A program made the translations under genes and the position numbers. Below the pieces are notes generated by a model. That model was not told where the DNA came from. It ran no database searches and saw only the letters and a program-made list of their open reading frames with translations. From Atopsyche davidsoni (Eukaryota > Arthropoda > Insecta > Trichoptera > Hydrobiosidae), in NCBI GenBank assembly GCA_022113835.1, contig JAILWY010000028.1, forward strand, positions 4,340,001 to 4,404,000: a stretch of DNA of 64,000 bases. Direction: 5' to 3'. Positions 46,501 through 55,570 of this stretch are shown here, in pieces; within the stretch, counting starts at the first letter, position 1; the number at the start of each line of letters is the position of its first letter.

Positions 46501-47555
46501 CCTGGACTAACCTGTATCTTTTCTAAGCTCTTAATGATTATATCATCCAGCTGGGTCTCCGAGGGCTGCTCAAGAGCAAGCAGCAGTCTGTTCATAAATA
46601 ACATAAAATCTCTTTTTTCTGCTGGCTCCGGGAATTGTTCTTCCGAATTGTTGAAATGTTTATCAAATTTATTTGGCAATTTCAAATCCATTTTTAGCAA
46701 ATCCTCAAAGTTTGGTAGTTTACATTCATTCACGTTATCGTTTTTTTTAAGTCGTTTACTTTTACATTGTTCTTTGTGTTCATCAATGCACTTGACAAAA
46801 ATATCCCGGAAATTGCTTGCATCAGGAAGTTCATCCTCCTGAAATTTAATGCAGAATCTAGCTTTTTTATTGTCGATATCTAGAACTTCGGCGAGCGGTT
46901 TTTGGTATCGCTTTATAAGGTCAGATCGCAGACTCAACGTTAGACCGTCCCTGCAAAAGATCTCGCACAGCTCCAAAGCCAGCTTGTAACCATCCGTGAA
47001 TCTCCAGATATCCTCGTACAGTTCTTCTCGCGCACTCTCCGTCAGTTGGTACAGTCCAGCCTTGCCTGGAACTGTTGTTCCACTGCAGTGGAAGAGATCC
47101 ATGTACCCCTGAACGTCAGGATAGTTCTCCGGTCGCACTGCAGACAGTGATTTATCTGATTCCTTAAAAGCAGCGTTTGTGCAGAGTATGAGATGCTGAG
47201 CTTCTCTGATGGAAATTCCATGTAAATTTTTGTTTTCTCGCTGGATGTTTTGCCACGACTGAAAGTATTTCCCAACACAGAAGTCTCCGCTCTCTGCCTT
47301 AAGATCGTCCATTGATATTATTTTCCCACTGTAATTTTTGTGCTTTGCTTGTATTAAATAAGTGGTCCATAAGTCATTTTTTTTACGGGAAAAAAAAACG
47401 TCATCAAATATTCCGGCATCCTTAAGCTCCGTTCCAAGAAAGAAAGGCTCGCCTTCTGACAGCGCTTGTATGAGGTAGAGGATGACCAGCTTGAGTTGGT
47501 ACTCGATTCCCTTGAAGGTCCCCGCAAGGGAGTGGTTGATATTGTCATTTGCCAT
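42246..47555 (-). CDS. NACHT3: nuclease-like, NACHT NTPase, ankyrin-array protein (1769 aa)
   Basis: Uninterrupted frame with a shorter N-terminus than NACHT1 (MANDNINHSL). GTE, FDD and QAK are kept in the N-terminal domain within about residues 40-75. Walker A GAGAGKST is near 798, Walker B LLFDGYDEI near 892, and FIHQTYAEYFLAKYF near 1117 has Tyr where paralogues have Phe. Ankyrin repeats start near 1228, with only about six 67-aa double units, making this the shortest paralogue. Its units are more diverged from each other than those of NACHT1 or NACHT4. It ends in LGCDINAVNDN, close to the NACHT1 end (DINVVNDN), so the native C-terminus is probably intact. Flanking sequences tie it to segmental duplication copy B. 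Confidence 0.9.
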   Translation of the reverse strand: MANDNINHSLAGTFKGIEYQLKLVILYLIQALSEGEPFFLGTELKDAGIFDDVFFSRKKNDLWTTYLIQAKHKNYSGKIISMDDLKAESGDFCVGKYFQSWQNIQRENKNLHGISIREAQHLILCTNAAFKESDKSLSAVRPENYPDVQGYMDLFHCSGTTVPGKAGLYQLTESAREELYEDIWRFTDGYKLALELCEIFCRDGLTLSLRSDLIKRYQKPLAEVLDIDNKKARFCIKFQEDELPDASNFRDIFVKCIDEHKEQCKSKRLKKNDNVNECKLPNFEDLLKMDLKLPNKFDKHFNNSEEQFPEPAEKRDFMLFMNRLLLALEQPSETQLDDIIIKSLEKIQVSPGKRFYDGLQIKIMDWFKDKDRSALTLESCKNLINDVKSDVVDQMCVGISMNYKAQLKRCNFKDFQIASADTEPLMRLIHASERLICFRIKHTAIGAAVVLQMLGGSEMFSKGDKFIYLKLSTLQMPETREMVDSSICKAGSMELLLVECDDTKWTAEAHHILERILHNTTATVMLVHHGELNLNIVKWKTTCVLSQVTYKFIDLTEESRATLMQTTVNFQGNCVSLNNLLPAEFYKNIDTDTFEKLLRDAEIHIGTEIPKCDPNYIQRKISQVINIDSEILRNEEVQDLFAVSGVTYGNFKNMLKFNHILSTGKEEKEISESDSTKCEEMISEFYDATEYDPRIYSFQTDKHRVQSNSTPKYFILDSDGTENKKTFENICVKYSNKNIHWIHKNNSKILTWVDTHGQREQLLNYRIMRVTEESSGGQCIEEGEFLPQSTPFTFIISNGAGAGKSTFLSHLAEVRKNRFHNEWVFKIDLKDHTDDLMKLKDRVKISNDRRYLDGEKVIEFLCKNILQMHFNNDSLGSDLLQFSLLSKREGVVLLFDGYDEISPHYKDIVRDLLKELKKFKIGLIVSTRSHMCQFVEESLGVFSHHLEPLTERDQDLFIQKMCSVKSESSGDSEQSHGKLNYCDKDIASILKSFFCLPLHLKMLVEVLQENDFGNVAFTSGNGLNKLYKIFVQKKFETFIRKAHIESSFTSAYLMDFIKSERERFIQRYQDLAIYALLSEHIDALLSEDKRKECLNNLSELTKGNKNEGLVTADVHNKPQFIHQTYAEYFLAKYFSALLKSKSAMEVQIHVFLNNILATEDFMYVRKFFNGEYADDENMIFFEKCYEKQLFRDIIRYSVIEGTEMILENALRCMDANAVAADKEYIFESSTAHASLLGEAISNKQLASLQLLIKYGADVNKPTHIADKINPIHLALAYKWNDGICVLQIQNNVDLNAEDRHGDIPLQTGILFNNDREIIQSLKPREFDKDTRNIHGETPLHKATIVERVDIIEWLLQLECGINVVDNYGNNILFFGILYKCTIETLKTLVALGVDIHMRNSADESLIHIAAMEERMDVVEWLLELECDINVVTNKGYNILYLNIVNKCKIETLKKLEKLGVDIHTKDIAGVSLLHVATVEERLDVVEWLLELRCDINVVTNKGYNILFLGIFCKCTIETLKTLVALGADIHTGDSYGQSLLQTAATEERLDVVEWLIQLGCDINDLTNKGYNILYKGIINKFTIETLKTFVALGVDIHTSDSASASLLQVAVIQERLDVVEWLLELGCDINFVANKRYNILFLGIFCKCTIETLKTLVALGADIHTRDHHSRSLLHVAVIQERLDVVEWLLELGCDINVVTNEGYNILFIGIFFKSTIETLKTFVALGVDIHTSDSYGRSLLQTAATKERLDVVEWLLELGCDINAVNDN

Positions 47556-47572
47556 TTTTCTTTACATTTCTG
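47556..47572 (-). promoter_or_regulatory. NACHT3 leader: start-stop uORF and 3' splice site
   Basis: TTTGTTTCAG, then AAATGTAAAG with ATG-TAA at 47567-47562, then the main ATG 6 nt further on, as in the paralogues. Confidence 0.5.
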
Positions 47573-48190
47573 AAACAAATTATCGAAACGAACATTGAGA
47601 ATAAAAGAATATATTTTCTTTATCTGATAATAAAGTCTGTCAGGGTCAACAAAATAAATTATTATAATATTTTTACTCTCACCAAAAATTATAACTAACT
47701 GTTAAAAGGACTTTATTAATATCAAATACTTGTACTTTTTCCAAAGCCGAATTAACTATACAAATATTTTTAGTAGCAACTATACAATCAACATAAGAGA
47801 GTGCATGTAAATACATTTTGATAATCGTAAACCAATCGTAAGCACATATTGTTTTGAGAAGAGATGGGTTTCGTTGGTAATTCCTGAAAAAAATATTCTT
47901 TTCGTTTAATTTAATACAAATGTTTATTTTAAAAAAATCTGCTGTATTTAGATTCGGCCATTAATGGCGACATCCATATATGTAACGAAAAAAAATCATT
48001 ATGACTAATTTTGTATTTCTCCAGAAGAACAATAAGCGTAAGAATAATTTAAGCTTTTCAATTTATTTTATTGCAAAAAATTTTGGTAAAAAATTGTAAA
48101 TTTAATAGTTGCATTTTTATTTGTTTACTACTACCTAACCCTATATATAAATATTTGACATATTTGTTTTAAACTCTTCACTTTGATATA

Positions 48191-48785
48191 TTAGCTGTAC
48201 AAATATGTTTTCAAGGATTTTTTTTCAAGTTTGACGATTTATTGTGTAAAATTGTTACAAGTTCATTTTTCAAAGTATTGTCCATCGCTGGCCACTATTT
48301 TTTCCCATCTTTCTGGCAATTTTCGGATACCATCTCGAAAAAACGATGTGTCTTTTGATGCAATCCATGAATCGATCCAATTTGGACTTCTTCGAAAGAG
48401 CGGAAGTGCTGACCCTTAAGAGCCTGCGTCATCGACGAAAACAAATGGTAGTCGGAAGGAGCAATGTCTGGGCTATATGGCGGGTGGGGTAGGACTTCCC
48501 ATTTCAGCGTTTCGAGGTATGTTTTGACCGACTGCGCAACATGCGGCCGAGCGTTGTCATGTTGCAAAATTACCTTGTCGTGCTTCTCCTCGAATTGTGG
48601 CCGTTTTTCCCGCAGTGCTCGGCTCAAACGCATCAATTGAGTTCGGTAAAGTGACCCTGTGGTGGTTTCACTCGATGGTAGCAGGTCATAGTACACCACG
48701 CCCAATTTGTCTCACCAAATACAGAGCATGACCTTTCCACCGTGAATATTCGGCTTTGGCATCGATTTTGGCGTATGGCCAGGCT
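48191..48785 (-). pseudogene. Truncated mariner transposase, copy B
   Basis: Same truncated mariner as at 31728-32340, with the same missing N-terminal half and the same TGA in place of the second Trp of CIWWD. In addition a one-base deletion after SFEEVQ (near 48383) shifts the frame, so the C-terminal part is out of frame. Confidence 0.9.
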
Positions 48786-49549
48786 GAATAGGTAATGGCT
48801 ATTTTAACTATAGATTTCAACTATATTGTAAAGGATTAAGAATAACATGTGAAAGGGATGGTCCTTTAGAGCAAACGTATTATTTTTTAATGTGTCGCGA
48901 TTAGAATGGTGAAACTCCGACCCTTCGTTAATTGTTAAATATTATTTTAAAGAACTTGTAAAAATATCGGGTTAAATTTATTGCACAATTGTGCCAATCA
49001 CAAATGTTTATTCCGAGAGTTCCCTTAACCAGAAAACCCTTTTGTTATTTGAGTCTATTTGATTTATTTGAGTCTTACGAACGACCGTAAGCTCGGCAAT
49101 ATTTAGTTTGTATGCAAAGTAATATAAACCCGGCGGCTTATTTGCCGTGAAGTATCGCTCCGGTGGATTGAATATCCGTCGTTAGTAAAGTAGAGGTCGT
49201 GCAAACCTCAGTGAATATACAGCCGCAAATTGTCACATAAATGAAAGTCAAAGTGTTAAATTACCGACCCCTGTGTCGGTTCACAGTGAAAATAAGTGGT
49301 CACTCTCTGAGACCGCGATATCCGTATACCTGTCGCGAATCTCTGCAGAAGAATAATCTTACCGACCGCCGTCAGTCGGAGACATAACTCGTCACCATCG
49401 CAGAAGTCAACTATCACAGTCCACTCGAGAGCGTGTGACGCCCTACAGCGACAAACATAGGGTTGTCACTCCTCAGTGTTTGCGAACCTTGGCGAATTCG
49501 TAAATTAAATCAGATGAAATCAATCGGTTGGATTCGCTTCAAGTGTGCT
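48786..49549. other. Non-coding stretch matching 33163-33895
   Basis: Sister of the region before the foldback block in copy A. The mariner joins it directly because about 0.84 kb present in copy A (32326-33162) is absent. No gene is seen. Confidence 0.5.
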
Positions 49550-50315
49550 AATGCCAACGGGAAAGGTCGGCGAAACCGGTCACCAATTAAAATTAACGCG
49601 TGGAAAAAATCACTCAAGTATTTTGTTTAATTGAAATAAGTATAAAATATAATCACCTCACACTTTATCTGCAATGGCTGTTAATTTCTACACCTTGGAG
49701 CTATGTTGGACTTTAAAACTACTGCAAGATCACCGCTGGCGACTGATGAGCACCACCCGCACTTCGTCAGTTATCTGCAAAAACCAAAGAGAGAAAATGA
49801 GAGTGAAAATGCCGACGGGTAATGTTGGCGAAACCGGTCAGCAATAAAAAGTAACACGTGGAAAATCCACTCAAGTGTTTTGTTTTATTTTAAATATTAA
49901 TGTTCATTATTAGTCAGCTAGCCAATTTTAATAAAACGAGTTCTGGAACATTATTTTTTATCAATAAAAGATAACAAACTCGATTATCTCGTTACCTGTT
50001 CAGATATCAGAAAACTGGGTGGAGTTTTGTCTGAAACGGACTGCCAAATAAATATACATTACGAGATATGTAAATAATATAAATAATTATATTAAGTCAA
50101 AAATATAATCACCTCACACTTTATCTGCAATGGTTATTTAATTTCTTCACAATGGAGTTATCTTGGGCTTTAAAACAACTGCAAAAACACTGCTGGCGAC
50201 TAACGAGCACCACCTGCACTTTGTTTGTTATCTACAAAAACCAGAGAGAAAACTGAGTTTGAAAATGCCAACGTGAAAGGTTGGCGAAAACGGGCAGCTT
50301 ACTTGAATTCATTAT
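49550..50315. repeat. Composite interspersed repeat block, copy 3
   Basis: Near-identical to 33896-34670, with the same two direct units and GTTGGCGAAACCGGTCA-like ends. Confidence 0.65.
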
Positions 50316-50441
50316 GAAATAACATCACCCCTCTAGCAATATTGTAATATCTATTAGAGTTTCACATAGTTTTCATCTCACTTTTAGCAACACAATTATA
50401 TCAGATAGACTTTCACTTCACGTTTTTCAGCCCAATAATAC

Positions 50442-50880
50442 TTTCGCCGGTGGTTAATGATGTCACCGATCGCCGCAGGTAGATGTGTAGTTGTTGATGG
50501 TAGCAGGATTGATGTATGGATGTAAATCAGAAGGCTGGCGAAATATTTGCGTATTCGTAGTTTATTCAGATAACTACACTGGTTAGAAATATACGTGGTT
50601 ACTGGTTCGATGCCGCGAGGTCTCTCTGGTGGGAAGCCGCTTATATAGTCCCGCTGCCTTTGTGGATGGAGTAAACGGGAAGATTCCCACGTATCGGGGG
50701 TGTCTTATTGCGAGGACATCTCGCCTGCAATACGGTCGCCTTTTGACTGACCGCTAATTACTGAGGGTTTATGTTCTATTTTAATGGCAGTCTAATAACA
50801 TATCTAATGGATTAAGGGTCGAATGTCACATTCCAACAGGCCGTGAGACCCGTGTTCAGATGTAGGTACTAACCCCTACA
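50442..50880 (-). mobile_element. Solo LTR, copy B (439 bp)
   Basis: On the minus strand it begins TGTAGGGGTTAGTACC, has TATATAAG near 50640 and AATAAA near 50560, and ends CCGGCGAAA. It is flanked by ATAC on both sides (50438-50441 and 50881-50884), a 4-bp target duplication. The empty site is intact in copy A near 34790-34800. It is an independent insertion of the family at 32579-33049, shorter by several small deletions. Confidence 0.8.
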
Positions 50881-51074
50881 ATACAAAATAGAGTTATACT
50901 TCAGATAAATTAACCCAATAAGAAATTGTTTAAGAAGGACGTATTTTCAAAAATAAAAAATTTGCACACTATTCAGCACTATGGAAAAATCAAGCTAACG
51001 ATTAAAAATATGTGATAAATATATACATTATATGTTGTTGAGGGACAAGGCATTTGAATGGTGAAGATCCATTA

Positions 51075-51268
51075 ATATAATGAAAATAATAACTTTTTAT
51101 TTAAATTTTCACAGTGAGTTTATTAGAATATTGCTTTGCATAACTAGTCAGTTTAGTCATGCATCTGATGATAACCCGGTCTATAGGGTCGAAACTAGTT
51201 ATTCAAAACAATATTCTAATAAACTAACTGTGAAGATTTCAATAAAAAGTTATTATTTTCATTATATA
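51075..51268. mobile_element. Foldback element with hammerhead-like loop, copy B
   Basis: Sister of 34991-35183. The loop with CTGATGA, the ACCC/GGGT stem and GAAAC is unchanged. The arms carry a few substitutions. Confidence 0.7.
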
Positions 51269-51909
51269 TATATATAAAAATTATACTCAATTTAAACGCT
51301 AAGGAGAAAAGTATTCAAAACTACTATTTCGATACAAGCACTGAAGTGACAATAAAACGTGTTATTTGATAGGTCAGAAATTTTAATTTGAAAACTTTGT
51401 TCTAGCTTAATTGCATCGCATAAGGCGCAGGCTAGAAAGAAATGTGACATCAACCATTCTTTGGTTCACTCAGTTCGAGAGTTGCCATATCGCATACCAT
51501 AGACGCATAGACTATATTAATAGCTACTCTGGCAGCACCAGGAAAGAAAATGGCGTCACATTTAATCCGTCAAAACATGTTGCATAGCGATGTAATGTGA
51601 CCATCTAATCACCTCAATATATTTTGTTATTACTTCCCATTTTAATCATTTAGGAGTAATGTTCTTGTTTTTTTTTTAACTAACACAGCACAAAGAAATG
51701 GACCTTACTCCACCTTTCAATATCAATTAACATTTACTAATATGTTTGTTTATTAATTTGACTGTGTATTAATTTAAATTACAGTTCCAACGGACGAATG
51801 TCCATTATTTTGTACCTCTATTAAGTTAAGTAAACACAAATATCTTTAACTTCAAAAACATATCATGTGTATTCAGCAGCTGGACTACGGTTCATTGTTA
51901 TTCATATCT
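51269..51909. other. Non-coding spacer with empty hAT-MITE site
   Basis: Contains the unoccupied target GACTATAT at about 51507-51514. No gene is seen. Confidence 0.6.
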
Positions 51910-53200
51910 ATATATGGTATACAGTATCATGCATGAGCATGAGCATCTCCGCCCACGGGCCCGGGCGTAGGAGCCCCGCCAAACCCCCAACCTCTAAAAT
52001 TCGAGGACCTCACAAAGATCCTCTGCACCCTGGTGAGCATAGAACACCAACCGCTCCAGTGCACCACGACGATGGAAGCTGTTATGCTTCTGTGCACCAC
52101 CTTCATCTTCAAGCAGCCCTGAAATGGCTTCCCCCACAGACCTCAAAATAATCTCATGGAACGCGAACGGCATCCGGACGCGCATATCGGAGCTGCTGGA
52201 GCTGGCGGACAGGGTTAGTGCCCACGTTATTATTATCACCGAGACCCGCCTAACTTCCGCCACCTCCCTGTTCACACCCGGCTATCGCTGCTACCGAAGG
52301 GACCGCCCAACCGTAGCCACGACCTAGGGTAAGCGACGACATGTGGCCTCTGTAGGCGTTGCCATCCTCATTCGCGAGCTCATCAAGCATGATGAATTTT
52401 ACCTCACACAGACTTCTGACAATCTGGAGGCGATAGCCATTCGTCTTAAACTTAACGGAAACATGCACACCCTAGTTTCGGCGTACTGCCCCAAACAATC
52501 CCACAACCTCCAAAAAGATCTTGCCGCCATCATGAGAGCCGGCAGCCACGTTGTGGCTGTCGGGGACTTCAACGGCAGACACCCCAGGCTTCACACGCCT
52601 GGGACCAATTTAAATGGCAGGACCCTAATCGAACTAGAGTCCAGCCATCTATTCGAGATCCACACACACGACTACCCCAATGTACATGGCAATGTACGTC
52701 GAATCTGTCTGGTCAAACGCCAGCCAACACCTCATCGCGAGTATCCAGGCCGCCCAAAACTCCTGCCTACGCCTCATCCTAGGTGCCTACTACCGTACCT
52801 CGACCACCACCCTCTGTGCCCAGACCAAAATCCCATCGATCACAACTCGGACGCTTCACGTCATCGAAAGACTATACCAGTCCATAAGGAAATCAAAAAA
52901 CCCCTTCCTCGAAGGGGTCGGAGACGATACCCCAGACTCACTGCCTATCCACTACAGACACAAATTCCCCCACCACATCCTACTCGGTGAAAATATAGTA
53001 GTCTCCGACAGCTCCCGGGGCACCCTATACAAGAAGGAGCGGAGCGCCAATTTCCCAAAAAACATACCCAGGAGTGATCATTGCATCCTCTTGCCCTACC
53101 TGCTATTGTTATAAATTTTTATCTTTGTTATTTAGTTCGTAGATATTTATTACACATAAACACATGCGAATAAAGGGTTTTTCCCACTCATTTTCCCTGC
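51910..53200 (+). pseudogene. Jockey-like LINE, internally deleted, copy B
   Basis: The endonuclease domain from ATG 52124 carries the same in-frame TAG as copy A (near 52326) and continues through GGVAILI, GDFNGRHPRL and HLFEIHTHDYP. Near 52720 the frame jumps directly into the ORF2 C-terminal region (IQAAQNSCLRLILGAYYRTS, IPSITTRTLHVIERLY), so the whole reverse transcriptase is deleted. An AATAAA at about 53170 marks the 3' end region. The element is dead. Confidence 0.88.
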
Positions 53201-54495
53201 CTAAAACAATATCACAACCACAGTAAATTATGTACGCTACCACCTAAGTCACACATTGAGAGCCCCAAAACCTGCGTGCAGGACGGGGATAGCCAAACAC
53301 TCCACCAAAACATTAGTTATAAGATCTATTGTAATAAACCTACTGAAAAATAAAAGAATTTTGAAATTTAAATTTAAATTTTTTTTGAGTTGATATATCA
53401 CAACTTCACTGATGATCGACGACCACGGTCGGTGTAATAAAATTCATAATAAAAAGTATTGAAAGTGTTATTACAAGTGTACATCCGCGGAGTCGCATGT
53501 CAAGCTAGTGGCGTTCCGAGAGGGGCACGTAACAGCGAAAATAATGCATGCGAAACAAATCATATTTATATTAGTTATTGATGATTTATATGCATGTACG
53601 ATATGGAAAATCATTTTCATCTGAAGTCTTCCTTTCCCTTTGACACAATACCATCAGCAATTGATGGCTCGGTAAGTGAGTAAACCGCTCGACGCGATCA
53701 ATATGCGCATTAATTTAACTATTTGTAAATTCATCATACTTTTAATTTTTTGATGGGTTTTAGTTGGGGCTCTGTAAAATCAATATAAAAAGTTTTTTTA
53801 ATTATTAAACTCCATTTGTATCTTGGAAATATGTGTAAAATATTTTTTGAGTGTTTTTATTAGATTTCAGGGGACGTCGTTATTAAAAATACCGCCTAGT
53901 TATTCATTAAAGTTCTGTCTCAGAGAAAGGTGTGATGTAAGTTTTAATGTTTCACGCATTGTATTTTACATCTTCAAAGCAAGCAATGATTAATCCAGGG
54001 AATGCGATTTGGTATAGGTGTCCAATTAATACACAAAAAATTATTAGGTTTGATTTTCTTATTCAGGTGTCTCTCCTCAGAGGAGGGTGGCGACCATCTC
54101 ACTGGAAATATCTCTATCCTGGGCTAGTCTTATAAATTTTGGCTTTACTCCCGACTTCCGGCCACTGGTGTTTTGTTTAACACTCTTTTTTTAATTTTAA
54201 AATTATAATTAAATTAATTGCAGATAATTAAACCACAGTTTATAAATCACTGCTATGTGATCATCACTAAATGAGAAGTTCATTTTCTTGTTATATATAT
54301 TAATGATTTACATAATTCATCAAAAACATCCCGACACTGAACAGAAGGTCGATTCTTTCTCTCGGGCATATTAACAATTTAATAAACGCATAGATCAATA
54401 ATCATAAGTAATTTATTTTTACATGTATAAATTTACAATTCATTGAATAATTAACAAGTTTTTTTTATAATTACGGTTATTTGCGAAATAGTTAT
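53201..54495. other. LINE 3' end to NACHT4 3' flank
   Basis: Positions 53200-53640 are probably LINE 3' UTR and unique DNA with no open frame. From about 53630 the NACHT 3' flank resumes, including the CCTCTCCTCAGAGGAGG hairpin near 54070. No intact gene is seen. Confidence 0.55.
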
Positions 54496-54499
54496 TTAA

Positions 54500-54820
54500 C
54501 CACCCTACCTACAGGTTTTTTTTTAAAAAGTAGGCAAAAAAACGTCGGGTTATTTTACATAAGATGTCTCAAGGACAATGCTTTTAAACCGTATACCTGA
54601 CGAAATGTTTACATAACATACTCATTTAAGACTCTTTTACGTACCCTTGAAATACTAAATAAAATAATGTACCGTGAGGTCTTAGGAACAAACGGACGAA
54701 CCATGTACGACTTGTTGGTTTCGGATATATCTTTTTTTACCTGGACGTACGTGATACGGGTTGTTGCGATTGGGCCACACTATGGAAGACGTATCACGTA
54801 CGTTCGTGTAGGTAGGGCGG
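54500..54820. mobile_element. piggyBac-like MITE (321 bp)
   Basis: Ends CCACCCTACCTACA and TGTAGGTAGGGCGG form a 14-bp TIR with one mismatch. The element is flanked by TTAA on both sides (54496-54499 and 54821-54824), the piggyBac target. The empty site GTTATTTAAACATCTTCTC is present in the NACHT1 (about 14620) and NACHT3 (about 42100) flanks. An internal 14-bp inverted repeat (ACGTACGTGATACG at 54745-54758 and its complement at 54790-54803) adds a second hairpin. No transposase is encoded. Confidence 0.92.
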
Positions 54821-54960
54821 TTAAACATCTCATGACTATCAAATATTATCATAGCAAAAAAATATATAAAAAACTATATACCTTAAAACAATATACCTAA
54901 AACAATATCAATAATAAAAATTATAAACAATTAAAAACAATATTAATAATAAAACAATAT

Positions 54961-55570
54961 ATTCTGTCAATGACAACGTTTCTGTCACCCCCATTCTAGC
55001 AACCATTCAACCACATCTATTCTTTCTTTTCCAGCAGCTATGTGTAGTGATGATTGGCCATAACTGTCCCTCGTGTGAATATCTACTCCAAGTGTTACCA
55101 ATGTCTTCAGCGTTTCTATCATACATTTATTAAAAATACCTAAAAACAATATATTACATCCTTCATTATCAACAACATTTGTCACACCCCAATTCTAGCA
55201 ACCATTCAACCACATCCAGTCTTTCTACTATGGCAGCCATGTGTATAAATGATAGGCCACAACTGTTCCTCGTGTGAATATCTACTCCAAGTGTTACCAA
55301 CGTCTTCAGCGTTTCTATTGTACATTCATTTAATATACATGTAAACAATATATTCCATCCTTTATCATTGACAACGTTTATGTCTCACCCCAATTCAAGC
55401 AACCATTCAACCACATCTAGTCTTTCTTTTATAGCAGCCACGTGTAGTAATGATGCACCATCACTGCCCTTCGTGTGAATATCTACTCCAAGTGTTACCA
55501 ACGTCTTTAGCGTTTCTATCGTACATTTATTTAAAATACCTAAAAACAATATATTATGTCCCACCCCAAT
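54961..55570 (-). pseudogene. Decayed ankyrin tail of NACHT4
   Basis: Three further 201-bp ankyrin units continue past the NACHT4 stop but are broken. They are out of frame after the 25-bp deletion near 55557. A TGA replaces a Cys/Trp codon near 55387. A 2-bp deletion near 55183 shifts the frame again. The last unit is damaged where NACHT1 and NACHT3 end in VNDN. This was the original C-terminus of NACHT4. Confidence 0.88.

Larger units (their letters stand above)
47556..52725. repeat. Segmental duplication 2, copy B
   Basis: Sister of 31097-37012. It lacks the hAT-like MITE and carries its own solo LTR at 50442-50880. Confidence 0.9.

Noticed and set aside
54667..54900. Open frame of 77 aa on the plus strand
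   Set aside because: Starts inside the piggyBac-like MITE and runs out into the flank. It is a chance frame.
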